From: Flavobacteriales bacterium
Lineage (GTDB): Bacteria; Bacteroidota; Bacteroidia; Flavobacteriales_F; PHOS-HE28
Direction of reading: 5' to 3'
DNA length: 64,000 bases
Assembly (NCBI GenBank): GCA_016702645.1
Contig: JADJDP010000013.1
Span: 52,597 to 116,596 of the forward strand
Below are positions 37,701 to 47,581 of the stretch, piece after piece. The notes under the pieces are model-generated. The model was not told the DNA's origin, searched no databases, and was given only the letters and a program-made list of their open reading frames with translations. Position 1 is the first letter of the stretch, and every line of letters begins with the position of its first letter. The position numbers and the translations under genes are program-made.

Positions 37701-38192
37701 GGGAAATACTGCCCCGCAGATGATCGTCGCTTGGAAGGTTGCGGGACAAACGGAGCAGTTCTGGTTGCCGCCGGCAAGCCCGGTTTGGCCTGCATCGAGT
37801 GGTGGGTAAGCATAGCCCCATTGCGGGAGCGTGAACGTGTGGGGGGCAAACGTGACGCCATCCCCCGCAGTGGCAGGTAGGCTCAGTGTTCCCGGGCAGG
37901 GGGCAGTGCTCAACACCGTGCCTGGCGCCACATACGGACCGGACACCACTGGGTTCAGCCCCAAGAACGCACCACTACAAGGATTAACGTTCACCGGGGT
38001 GGTGGACCCGGAGGCAACGGTGAGGTTCCTTACAACGGTGGTGGTCGGGGGCACTGTTGCCGCGCCCCAAGCTCCGGCTGCCACCTGGGTTGTGCCTGTG
38101 AAGGCAAGATTGCAAGGTTGGGCGTAAAGCCAATGACCACCGAATACGCAGGATAACGCGAGCAGAACCTTCAGGACGGAAGATCGGGCCAT
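34759..38192 (-). pseudogene. Array gene B: large T9SS type A surface protein with frameshifts and one amber codon
   Basis: Start at 38192 (MARSSVLKVLLALSCVFG, signal ending LYAQ); stop at 34759 after GTARFVRQ. The longest clean stretch covers about 36840-37710. Frame changes are needed near 37716, 36830, 36250, 35790, 35100 and 34840 (a C7 run), and TAG at 35375 replaces the residue after LLYVDNW, where gene A has Tyr. Modules match gene A: WGAATVPPTTTVVRNLTV, repeated NDxPCGA/DVWF/VYIRVW units, a MADSGGDGWNG domain, the NPTNTGNVFDL/DYDFAVWGPYST domain, a DVERSADG linker and the CTD. Its 3' end is nearly identical in DNA to that of gene C, showing recent duplication or gene conversion. Confidence 0.7.
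34790..35000. repeat. 3' end of gene B duplicated at 38290-38500 (3' end of gene C)
   Basis: About 200 bases encoding MAMEMPxEGAATWKVxDASGRIVRxGRSSVGxGMNQVEIDL are nearly the same in both places, far closer than the rest of the family. Such segments are prone to recombination and mis-assembly. Confidence 0.6.
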
Positions 38193-38259
38193 GTTCGCAT
38201 TAGGAGTACCATGCGGTTCCCAGCACTTGCGCCACCGACGCACTGTTCCGGATGGATCC

Positions 38260-41200
38260 CTATTGTCGGACAAAACGCGCGGTACCGAGCGGTGTGCCTT
38301 CAGAGCCGATCAGTTCCACCACGTAGCTGCCTTGGTCCACTCCCGCCAGATCGATCTCCACCTGGTTCATGCCCTCGCCCACGGAACTGCGTCCGGTGCG
38401 CACGATACGCCCACTGGCATCCATGACCTTCCACGTCGCGGCACCTTCAGTTGGCATTTCCATGGCCATCCACAATTTCCGTTGGTTGGATTGGGATAGA
38501 CGTTCAACTGGATACGGCCTCCCTTGTACACAGCGGTCACTACTTCGGAGAGAGCCATTTCGCCGGTGATGTCCACTTGTTCCAGACGGTAGTAGTTCAC
38601 ACCTGAGTTCGTGCGATCGGTCGCGAGCAATCAAGCAGGTTGGGCGGTTGGTTGTTCCATACCAGGTTGAATATCGTGGAGTTGTTCGTCCAGTTGTCCA
38701 CGTAAAGCAGGAACTGGTCGCCAAGGGCCACCGGAATATCACTGACCCAGGCATCGCCACCGGCACCTTCGGTGGCATCCAGTGCCGTGTAGTTGAGCCC
38801 GGTGCTCGTCGGCAACGCCGACCAGGAACAACGAATAGGAGGACCGGGAGGACCGAGAGGAATGCATGTAGGAGCAGTGCTGTATGGACCCCACACGGCA
38901 AAGTCGTAATCTGTTCCGCCGGTCACGTTGATCGAGAAAGCCAAGTTACCTGCAACGCTCGCCCGGAACCTGAACCAAGCTCCTTGTGTTTCCCCGCCCA
39001 AAAGACAACCACGGTTCACGGCCGTCAGGTCATCCACGTTACCACCACTGGAAGGGGCCAGGTTGATGTTCTGGTTCGAACAGACCTCGAACGCACCCAA
39101 ACAATCGGAAATGGGCGAAGGAGGGACGTTGCACGTGGTATTGACGGTGAAACCGTAGTTGACACCTGTCAAGGGCGGTGAAGCGCTCGCGAACAACGAG
39201 AATCCATTGTTCGCCAACACGTTGAAGGAAACCTGGTTCTGGAAGCCGCCAGCCGGCGTGTACGAGAACGTCACGACCTGTCCGGTAGTAGCCGGGAAGG
39301 TGATGAACGCCGTGGAGCCCGTTACGGTGTAATTGGTCTGTACGCCCCCGACATCCAACGTTAAGAAGCCGCCGTTCCAGCCATCACCGGCAGCGTCCGC
39401 CATGTTCAGCGTGAAATAACAACCCGTTGGGTTCAGCGGGTTTCGCGCACAGAGCAGGAATGTACCTGCGTTGCCAGCCTCGCGCCATACACGGATGTAG
39501 ACCGTGGTTCCAGCAGGCAAAGCCACCGTCTGTTGAGGCATGCCCGTACCGCCTGTTTGGCAACTACCGGCCACCAAACTCAGCGAACCGCAGGCCCCGG
39601 TGTACAAGGCCATGGCAGCATTGGTGATCCCGAAGTCGTCCGTGCTGAGCTGCAGCTGGCCACTGGCAGGAACCACGGCCGTGAACCACACATCGTCGTT
39701 GGGGGTTCCGCCACAACCGGGAAGACCAGGGCTGCCAGTGAGGGTTGCATACTCGGTGGTGAAGGGTGACGGGTAGATGCAACCCGTGTTCACAGTAAGG
39801 GCAATGGCACCGCAGGGATTGTCGTTGGGAGGTGGGTTGTTCTGGAACGCACAAATACTGAAGGTCCCGGTAGTGGTTGTCGGGCTCCAAAGCCGCACCA
39901 AGTAAACCGTACCGTTGGTACCGGTCACGATCATGCGGGGCATCTGGCTCGCGCCATTTGCTGGTTGCGCATCCCACGCTGGTCAAGGGTAGGGGCGCAG
40001 GCCGTACCGGTGAAGGTGAACACCTCCATGCTCATATCGGTCACCGCCCCCGCAGTGGTGCTGATGGTCATGGAGCCGGTCGGCGGCATGGTCACTTGGA
40101 ACCAGACGTCGCCTCCAGCAACAGGGCCTCCGCAGGGTGGGCCGGGTTCAATCCGGCCAAAAATGGTGGCATTCTCCGTGCTGGCACCGGTTGGCGAGCA
40201 AGCCGCCGGAACAGGAAGCACAATGGCACCACACGGGTCGTCATTGGGAGGGGCACGGGCTCGTAGGCACAAATTTTGAAGGTCCCCATGTTTTGCAAAC
40301 CAGAAAGTAGGCCAGACCCGGATGTAATAGAGCCCAGGGGGCAATCCGCTTAGGCTCACGAATGGGTTCAAGATACCCGTGCTGGAATCATCATTGCATG
40401 AGCAGCCGCGCCCGCCCCGGACGCAACTTGGGTCAGCGACCCCGGAGTGCCAGAGTAAACTGCCACGGCAATGTTGGGGAACTCGCCAACTGAGTTTGAA
40501 TGCTCAGCGTTCCTGCGGCACCAACCGGAAAGGTGAACCACACATCGAGACCCGCGTAAGAACCAGAGGCCGACGCCACGGCACCGCAGCGCAATTGGCC
40601 GGATTGGGCCGGCCGGATGTGGTCGCATAGACATTGGAGCCATTCGCGAAATTGCACGATTGCGAAAAGGGTAGCGCGGTAGCGTTGGTTGGCGTATCGT
40701 TTAGCGGTGGTGTAGGGTTTGGTGCGCACTGCACGAACATCGATCCGCACAAACCAGAATTGGTGGCACAAGGGTCCGCAAAAACACGGATGTTATATGT
40801 GTTGGATGCCTGCGGCGAAAACGAAATGATCGCATGTTGTGACGGTGCTCCACAACTATTGTCATCAAATGCCGGACTGGGATATCCTGTGGCAAGAGCG
40901 GTCCATCCATTGGTGATGGAGATGTTGGAGTTCCACGCAGCAAGAGACCCGCAAAGCGAGAAAGTGTAAGTCTGACCCGCGCACATGTAGTAAGGGAAGT
41001 ACTCTCCTGCGCAGATAGGAGCTTGAAGGTGGCTGGGCAAACCGAACAATGGGCTGTTGCACCCAGAAATTCCTGTTCCGTTGCGGCATCGAAGGGTGCG
41101 GTGGTAACGTGAACGTGCTCAATAGCAAACCACTTGCAGAAGCGGGTTGACCAGTACGACGTAGTTCACGCACGTCAAAGCCGCCTGCGCTCGCCAGGGC

Positions 41201-41598
41201 TGCCCGTGCGTGGCCCCAGGCCAGGGCCACTAATAGCAGAATCGTATGCCAGGGGAAACCGGGCCATGTGACGGTTTGCCCGACCGTAAGACCCGGGTGT
41301 TAACCACGTTTGGAACCGAACTCCCAGGCCGGTAATATGCAGTTGGCCGCAACCACAGTCGTACCGTACAGGTTCACATTGCCCACCGGCGAGAAGATGT
41401 TGCCTAAGGCAACGACGGGCCAAGGTACCAGCCGTTGTGGTCACGTTCTTGCCAAGTGTTGTTGGGGTGGCACTGTCGCACTTCCCATGGATTGCCATCG
41501 GGGCAAAAGTGTCGCTGTCAAACAACCTCGCGCAAAGCGTCGGAGGCCGACAACAGTGCGAACGTGAGCAGGACTTGGAGCGAGGAAAGTCTGATCAT
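38260..41598 (-). pseudogene. Array gene C: large T9SS type A surface protein, frameshifted and with an internal deletion
   Basis: Start at 41598 (MIRLSSLQVLLTFALL); stop at 38260 after GTARFVRQ. The main intact stretch is about 38600-39940 (YTGACGSLSLVAGSC, NMADAAGDGWNGG, DYDFAVWGPYST, TGLNYTALDATEG). The N-terminal 550 bases are badly scrambled, though PTTLGKNVTTTAGT matches the N-terminal domain of A and B. The fibronectin-like domain with VERS that A, B, D and E carry before GVNYYRL is missing: PPNLLDCS joins almost directly to TNSGVNYYRL, a loss of about 70 codons. It starts 9 bases after the small partner gene. Confidence 0.68.
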
Positions 41599-41607
41599 GG
41601 GTTGCGT

Positions 41608-42060
41608 TTACTGTCCGTTGCGCAAATGAATGGCGGTACCAATGGGCTGATCCGGGTGCGCAATGTTCCACTGCGCAACCGCAGCTTCGTAGCGTGCCTT
41701 GTCCGCAGCTGGGTCGCCGGTCAACACAAAGACGGGAGGCCCGTTTGGGTTCACATTGTTCAACCCGAGTTCCTCGGCGGTGCGTGTTCCGGGGAGCAAC
41801 TGAACGCCCGTGGTTTCAATGGCACTGCGATAGAACGCTTCCCCCATGTTGCTCGTGGAGCGGACCTGGAGGATGGTCATGTCATCGGAGTGGAACACCT
41901 CTGCTGTGGGGTCCACGTTCTTCACGGCCTCGATGATGTGCTTGGAGGAGGACCGATCGACCGGTGTCACGGACCCGAAGAAAATGAAGCTGGGCGCTTG
42001 TGAACGAACCAAGAGGGTCACCATCGCAAAGGCGATGAAGGCTGGGTAACGCAGGTTCAT
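41608..42060 (-). CDS. Small exported partner protein 1 (predicted beta-alpha-beta-beta-alpha-beta)
   Basis: 150 residues from the Met at 42060; a signal segment (YPAFIAFAMVTLLVRSQ) is followed by PSFIFFGSV (strand), SSKHIIEAVKNVDP (helix), AEVFHSDD and TILQVRSTS (strands), GEAFYRSAIETTGV (helix) and QLLPG (strand). A tail AADKARYEAAVAQWNIAHPDQPIG follows. The strand-helix order recalls the ferredoxin-like or heavy-metal-associated fold, but no CxxC is present. It precedes array gene C by 9 bases. The same plan recurs at 44058-44511 and 47073-47426. Function unknown. A TATATTTC box at 42087-42094 is a candidate promoter. Confidence 0.7.
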   Translation of the reverse strand: MNLRYPAFIAFAMVTLLVRSQAPSFIFFGSVTPVDRSSSKHIIEAVKNVDPTAEVFHSDDMTILQVRSTSNMGEAFYRSAIETTGVQLLPGTRTAEELGLNNVNPNGPPVFVLTGDPAADKARYEAAVAQWNIAHPDQPIGTAIHLRNGQ

Positions 42061-42218
42061 GATCACGTAGGATATGGGTTAGGCTCGAAATATAATGGTA
42101 CAATACAACGCTTGCAGGCCTGAAGTTGTTCCAGCTATTGCTCCTGACCCCTTCAGCAGCACGCAAGAACCACCTTCCGTCACTTAGACGAAGGGTTGTC
42201 CCAAGGTTGCCGATCAGT

Positions 42219-44054
42219 TCAGAACTTCACCAAGCGGGTCTGGGTGCAAACCCCGCCTGTGGTGCTGATGCGCACCAGATAGGAGCCCGCATCCACAGCG
42301 GCCAGCGAGAGACCGAAGCGGTTGGTTCCCTTGGTCGCGGAGACCGTCCATTCCTTCACCACCTGTCCCCGGTTGTCAACCAGTTCGACCCTTGTAAGCC
42401 CATCGCTGCCGGATTGGAACACCACGGTGCTCAGGTCGCCAGCCGGGTTCGGGACCAGGACGGGTTCCAGCCCAACCTTGGCGTGCTGAGCACTAACCAC
42501 TTGGGTGGGGACCTGTGAGCCGCTGTTGTCCACTTGCTGCAGCCGGTAGTAGTTGGTCCCGTACATGGGGGCGCTATCCAGGAAGGAGTAGCTCGTGGTC
42601 GTTGCTGAATTGCCTTGGGCTTCCAATCGTGCAAGGTGGAAGAAGTCCGTTCCGTTCACGGAACGCTCCAGCAGGAAGTGGCTGCTATTGTGCTCGCTGT
42701 GGGAGGTCCAATCCACGACAATGCCCTGTTCCACCGAGGTGGCCCCCATGTTGGTAAGGTCCACGGCCAGCACGGTACAATCGAGCGTGGCCCCATTGGC
42801 CAGGGCCCAGTCCATGGAGAATTCCAAACCGCTCTCATCAAAGTTGCTGATGTACATCAAGTACACTTGATCGGCGATCACGTTGATCCCCTGAACCCAG
42901 CCATCTCCCGTCGGATCCTCCGAATCGGCTGGTGTCGGATTGGCGTACACCGCGCTCAAGCCTGTGTCGTAGTCACCCGTAGCGGCGAACGTACTGGGGC
43001 CACTGGCAAAGGAGCAGCGTATCGGAGCGGCGCTCGGCGGGCAGATCGTTGATGGCACCGTACCGTTAGGATATGGCCCCCAGATGGCGAAGTCGTAATC
43101 GTCGGGTCCAACAGGATCGATGGCGAAACCGATGGATCCGCTGGTGGCTGGCGAGAAGATGTACCAAGTGCCCTGACGCTCCGCACTCATGAGACAACCA
43201 TAGTTGGCCGCACTTAAATCCGCGATATTGCCCGTGTTCGACGTGTTGTTATTGAAGCTCTGATCGTTGCAGATCGTGATGGCACCGATACAATCTTCGG
43301 GTGGGGAGGGGGGGGGCTGACAGGTTACCACCGCACCGTACACAAATCCACCAGTGGGGTTTGGTCCAGCACTGAACAACGCGCTTCCACCCAACGTCAA
43401 ATTGTACGAATTCTCACCTTGGAAGGTGCCACTGTTATTATAGGATAGGACGACCGTTTGGCCGATGTTCACGCCGATGGGAACAGAGAAGGTCGAACCG
43501 GTGACAGAGTAATAGGTAAAGGTCACGCCGCCGTCCGTGCTGATGCCGACGTTCGAACTACCCCAGCCATCCCCCCAGCTATCGTAAAGGTTCAGGACGT
43601 ACACACAATCACCGGTCGGCGGAGTACCTGGGGTGCAAGAGATGGTAAGACCAGCGCAAGTCGTGTTGGAGGCGCACGGAACGAACAAGGTCCACTGGTC
43701 CACCAGCACTCGCAGCTGGCCGGTGAAGGTCGCGGTCCACGTGATCGTGCTTTGAAGGCCACAACCATCATCGTTGTAACCGAGCGATGCACCGCCGGTG
43801 TTGTTGAACAGAGTGATCTGCGTGTCCCAGGTCGCTCCGCACGTACTGAACGTGTAGGTGTTACCGGCCACCACGTTCACCAACACGTACTCTCCACCCC
43901 AGACACAGCCTACCGTGGTGCTCCCCGGACAACCTGGCGTTGCGGCCACATTGTATAGCGTGTTGTCATTCCCGCATTGCGTCCTTCCCTCGATCGATCC
44001 TATAAGGAACGCCAGCAGCAGGAACTTTCGGCCGAGGGCAGCGCTCGTTCCCAT
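42219..44054 (-). CDS. Array gene D: T9SS type A sorting domain surface protein (intact)
   Basis: 611 residues, no frameshift; signal peptide ends GRTQC. Domains: an N-terminal domain (GGEYVLVNVVAGNTYTFSTCGATWDTQITLFNN, GYNDDGCGLQSTI), the LYDSWGDGWGSSNVGIS domain, an ICNDQSFNNNTSNTGNIADL/DYDFAIWGPYPNG domain with SEDPTGDGWVQGI and YLMYISNFDESG, a fibronectin-like linker (HNSSHFLLERSVNG, GTNYYRLQQVD) and the type A CTD (VPNPAGDL, VELVDNRGQVV, GSYLVRISTTGG, RLVKF). Most similar to the 57657-59501 gene. It starts 3 bases after small partner 2, so they are translationally coupled. Confidence 0.88.
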   Translation of the reverse strand: MGTSAALGRKFLLLAFLIGSIEGRTQCGNDNTLYNVAATPGCPGSTTVGCVWGGEYVLVNVVAGNTYTFSTCGATWDTQITLFNNTGGASLGYNDDGCGLQSTITWTATFTGQLRVLVDQWTLFVPCASNTTCAGLTISCTPGTPPTGDCVYVLNLYDSWGDGWGSSNVGISTDGGVTFTYYSVTGSTFSVPIGVNIGQTVVLSYNNSGTFQGENSYNLTLGGSALFSAGPNPTGGFVYGAVVTCQPPPSPPEDCIGAITICNDQSFNNNTSNTGNIADLSAANYGCLMSAERQGTWYIFSPATSGSIGFAIDPVGPDDYDFAIWGPYPNGTVPSTICPPSAAPIRCSFASGPSTFAATGDYDTGLSAVYANPTPADSEDPTGDGWVQGINVIADQVYLMYISNFDESGLEFSMDWALANGATLDCTVLAVDLTNMGATSVEQGIVVDWTSHSEHNSSHFLLERSVNGTDFFHLARLEAQGNSATTTSYSFLDSAPMYGTNYYRLQQVDNSGSQVPTQVVSAQHAKVGLEPVLVPNPAGDLSTVVFQSGSDGLTRVELVDNRGQVVKEWTVSATKGTNRFGLSLAAVDAGSYLVRISTTGGVCTQTRLVKF

Positions 44055-44057
44055 GGT

Positions 44058-44511
44058 TCAGTGCTGTTTTTGCGGTTGCGCGGTGGGAGACAGGGATGGT
44101 GCGATCATCTGCTCGTACGCATCAGGATGGGCGACTATCCAAGCGGCTTTCGCCGCGGCATAACGTGCGTCATCACCGGCTGGATCACCCGTATCCATGC
44201 GGACGGGCATCGTACCGCCCACTCCCATGCGCACCGGAAGGGGTCCCAGTTGGTAAACCCCGGTGTTCGTACTGTTCAGGGCCGTAAGAAGATCCTGGTC
44301 GCTCAGTGCGGCTTTCGTACGCACCTTCAACCTGCTGCCATCAAAGGACAATCCCGCACTCGGGGTCGAGAGCAAGGATCGCCACATAGGCCATTTTTTG
44401 TCCGTGGCCATCAATGTCGGCGGCTGTGTAGAACGTACGCACCACCGGCTCCTGCGCCGCAAGGCCCAAGGAGAGCAACGCAACGGCTAGAAAACCGAGG
44501 ATCCTTTTCAT
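44058..44511 (-). CDS. Small exported partner protein 2 (single-base frameshift)
   Basis: About 150 residues if one base is removed, the same length as partner 1. Met at 44511 opens a signal peptide (KRILGFLAVALLSLGLAAQ). The plan is VVRTFYTAA (strand), GQKMAYVAILALDPECG (helix), LSFDG and RLKVRTKAA (strands), SDQDLLTALNSTNTGV (helix), YQLGPL (strand), then a tail AAKAAWIVAHPDAYEQM like that of partner 1. The frame change lies around 44345-44375. Its stop lies 3 bases before array gene D. Confidence 0.65.
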
Positions 44512-44711
44512 TGCGATCAACTTATTGTTCCCATCCGGGCCGAACTTGGGCACGTTCCGCGAGGACAAGGCGTGACCAAGTTAACATTCCAAGCGTCAAA
44601 CCAAAAAGTGCATACCAAGTCCTTGGGGTAGGGACGTACTGGCGCACAATAGGTTGTCTCCCCAGGACGGCAATGTTCAAAATTCCTGTGCAGCGAACAC
44701 CTCCCACATTT

Positions 44712-44756
44712 CGCAGAACATCGAAGCCGGGTTTCTGCCGGCTTCGATGTTCTGCG
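44712..44756. terminator. Perfect 19-bp hairpin after array gene E
   Basis: Arms 44712-44730 and 44738-44756 are exact complements around a 7-base loop, 14 bases past the gene E stop. There is no T-run on either side, so it may act as a 3' stabiliser or bidirectional stop rather than a classical terminator. Confidence 0.65.
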
Positions 44757-44769
44757 ACTTCAGTATCCG

Positions 44770-47059
44770 CTATTGGACCATGAATCGTCCCGTATGGAGC
44801 ACTTCCCCATCGTCGAACGTCATGAGCAGTTCATACCATCCAGAGTCCAACCCGGCCACGGAACTTTGGTAGCGCTGCTCGCCGGCCGCGAATCGCATCC
44901 GTTCCGTACGCACGGTTCGACCGCTCGCATCCATCGTTGTGATCAGAACGTCCCGATCGGCTCCAACGACCATGTCGAGATTGATACGGTCCATGGTAGG
45001 ATTGGGGTAAGGAGCACCTGTGCTCACCAGCCTGCGGAAGACAACAGCTTCCACTTCGGAGATCTTGGTGTTGCCATCCGTATCCACTTGCTCCAAGCGG
45101 TAGTAGTTCACACCGATGGCTGGTTGTGGGTCCACGAATCCATAATGCGAGACGGTGCCCGTGTTGCCTTGGGCAGCGACCATACCGATGGGGGTGAATG
45201 AAATTCCATCGATTGATCGTTCCACATTGAAATGGGAGCTGTTCAGTTCGCTACCAGTGGTCCAGTTGAGCAGCACGTCCTTGTCACGCGGCTGGCCGTC
45301 GAATGCGGTAAGCTCGACCGGGAGCAAGGTGCAATCGAGGCTGGCACCATTGGTGAGTTGCCACGACAAGGTGAATGACAAACCACTGCGCGAGAAGTTG
45401 CTGATGTAGAGCACGTAGATCTGACCCGTGGTCACGGTCATCTCGTTGGACCACACCGAACCACCTGCACCCTCGGAGTCATTGCTGGCGGCGGTGGACA
45501 AGCCCGTGTTGCCCGGGGTGCCGCTGTAGTTGCAGCGGTAAGGCGCGCTTGAGGGCGGACAAACAGCGGAAGCGTAGGGACCCCAAACAGCGAAGTCATA
45601 ATCGTTGGCCGGGTCGGCCGGCGCAATGGTGAACTCGATGGTGCCGCTCGCTGAAGGAGAGAACACGTACCAAGTGCCTTGCCGTTCTTCTGCGCCGAGG
45701 CAACCCCGATTGTCACCGGTGAGATCGGTCTTGACCCCCGTATTGTGGCTGGGAGTGTCGTTGATCTGTTGGGAGCTGCAGATCGATGCCCCGCCCCAAC
45801 AATCGCTGTCCGGAGGTGATGGCGGAGTGCATGTGGCGAAGTTCGCATAGCGCAAGCCGGTTCCTGGCGTTGGACCGTCTTCATACAACAGTCCCGCTCC
45901 AAGGTGAAAGAAGTAGGATATCTCCCCTTGTGCTCCGCCAGCAGCGGTGTAGCTTACCTGCACAAGTTGTCCGGAGGGAACGTTGAAGTAGGCCACGTCC
46001 TGATCACCCGTGCTCAAGGTATAGTTGGTAACAGGTCCCGGCTCCGATCTGCACGCTCACCGTGGATCCTCCCCAACCATCACCTTGGGAGTCGTTCATG
46101 CGCAGGGTGTACAAGCACTCGCCGACACCCGCTGTAGGTGACGTGTTCGCGCACAGGTTGAAGGTGCCCGTACCGCCGCCGGACTCCCAAACACGCAGGT
46201 AATAGGTTTGGCCGACGACCAGATCGACACTGCTGAACGAGAGGAAAGGCATGTTGCCGGGACCGTTGTTCGCATCGCACTGTACCAGCGTGAACGTACC
46301 GTTGCACGCCGTGGCGGAATACAAGGCCATGGACAGGTTGGTGATACTGCCTGCCGTAGTCCGGATCGCCACTGCTCCCGATGCTGGCGCAACGAAACTG
46401 AACCATACATCCTCGCCGAAGTAACTGCCGCAACCAGGAGCGGGAATACCGCTGGTGCCAGTGGCGCCGACGTTGCTGTAGCTGGTGAAAGTGCAACTGG
46501 AGCCAAGTGTCAACGCTGTCGCCCCGCAGGGATCATCGTTCGCTGGCGGCGGAGGCACGGACCAGATGCACAAGCGTCCGTCCATGGATGAATTGGTTCC
46601 ACTGCGCTGGACCCGCACCAAGTAGTTCGTTCCGATCGTGGTTGCGTACGTGATCGTTTCGTTGCCACCGTTTCCGTTGGCATCGGCGCATGCAAGGTTG
46701 CTGAGCGAACCGCAAGCCCCGCTGAACAGGTGGATGATGGCGTTATGGCTATCGTCCGGGTTGTAGGTAATGGTCGTTGAAGTACCCGTGGCCGTGAACC
46801 AGCCGAACGCATCGTCGTTGTTGCTCCCGCTACAGCCGGATGGGTTCATATCCGCGCCAAAGGACCCCGGCTTGTCGAAGGTTTGGTAAGAACAGCTCGT
46901 GTTCACCGTGTACTGGCTGGCACCGGCGTAACTGCACGCGTCCGATGCTGTTTGCGCCATGATCGGATCTTGGATCATCAAAGTGAACAGTGCCGGAACA
47001 AGGCACAGGATCACATTGGGCTTGCGTATCGTGGAGTGCATTGGGTATTGGGTTGTCAT
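44770..47059 (-). CDS. Array gene E: T9SS type A sorting domain surface protein (single-base frameshift)
   Basis: About 762 residues after repair. Start at 47059 (alternatives 47068 and 47041), signal ending DPIMAQ. Domains: TASDACSYAGASQYTVNTSC, two NDDPCGA-type beta domains (FGEDVWFSFVAPASG, YYLRVWESGGGTGTFNLCA), MNDSQGDGWGGSTVSV, the SQQINDTPSHNTGVKTDL/DYDFAVWGPYAS domain, a NSSHFNVERSIDG linker with GVNYYRLEQVD and the CTD (APYPNPTMDRI, MDASGRTV, GRFMVQ). The frame breaks at a CCC run (46037-46039); dropping one base turns IGAG into PVTNYTLSTGDQD as in sister genes. Partner 3 lies just upstream. Confidence 0.85.
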
Positions 47060-47072
47060 GGGATCCATGGGC

Positions 47073-47426
47073 TCAGTCTTGGATCATGTAGGTACCGTCA
47101 TGTTCCGTGATCACGCGTCGTGGAACCAGCGTCACGCCGAACTGTGATGCAAGCGATACGATCGCCTGCGGATCCACCGGTACGTAGGTGAGCACCTTCA
47201 TGTAGTGCTCGCTGCGATCGATGGCCACCTTCATGTTCGTGTCGAAGCCCAGCATGGACTCCAGGAACAGTTTCTCCGTGTATTCGCTCAGATCGCTGTT
47301 CAATGCGAAGCGGTAGCGGTGCTCAGCGAGGACCGGTGCAACCGCACCGTCCTGTGCCATGGCCGGGTCGCTTTGCAGCCCGAGCATGGTGCCTAGGGCA
47401 AGACTGAGGATGAGCTTGGATCGCAT
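47073..47426 (-). CDS. Small exported partner protein 3
   Basis: 117 residues from the Met at 47426; signal RSKLILSLALGTMLGL, ending PAMAQ. Plan: EHRYRFALN (strand), SEYTEKLFLESMLGFDTNM (helix), KVAIDRS and YMKVLTYV (strands), DPQAIVSLASQFGV (helix), TLVPRRVI (strand). It lacks the C-terminal tail of partners 1 and 2 but keeps the GV-x-L-x-P end. It precedes array gene E by about 13 bases. No known family is claimed. Confidence 0.68.
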   Translation of the reverse strand: MRSKLILSLALGTMLGLQSDPAMAQDGAVAPVLAEHRYRFALNSDLSEYTEKLFLESMLGFDTNMKVAIDRSEHYMKVLTYVPVDPQAIVSLASQFGVTLVPRRVITEHDGTYMIQD

Positions 47427-47581
47427 GGTATTCCGGTTCAAGTGCCTGGGTATGGGTACCCAAGCAGCCCGCTTCAACGCGGATCGACGGAACGTGGTTA
47501 CGCTGCGACGAACAGCGTCGACCTATCGGCGGCGTTCATTCCTATCGGAAAGGCCTCCACGAGGAGGTGTGGAAGACGGAC

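Noticed and set aside
30863..41598. Programmed frameshifting or phase variation in array genes A-C
   Set aside because: Breaks are many, scattered and of both signs, without a shared slippery site or long simple repeats; error or decay fits better.
30863..47426. A prophage tail or toxin-delivery locus, because of long tandem repeat proteins with small partners
   Set aside because: No phage structural, contractile, VgrG, PAAR, Rhs or immunity-type genes; all large proteins have signal peptides and T9SS sorting ends.
41608..47426. Classifying the small partner proteins as heavy-metal chaperones
   Set aside because: The inferred fold order is similar, but the metal-binding CxxC is missing in all three.
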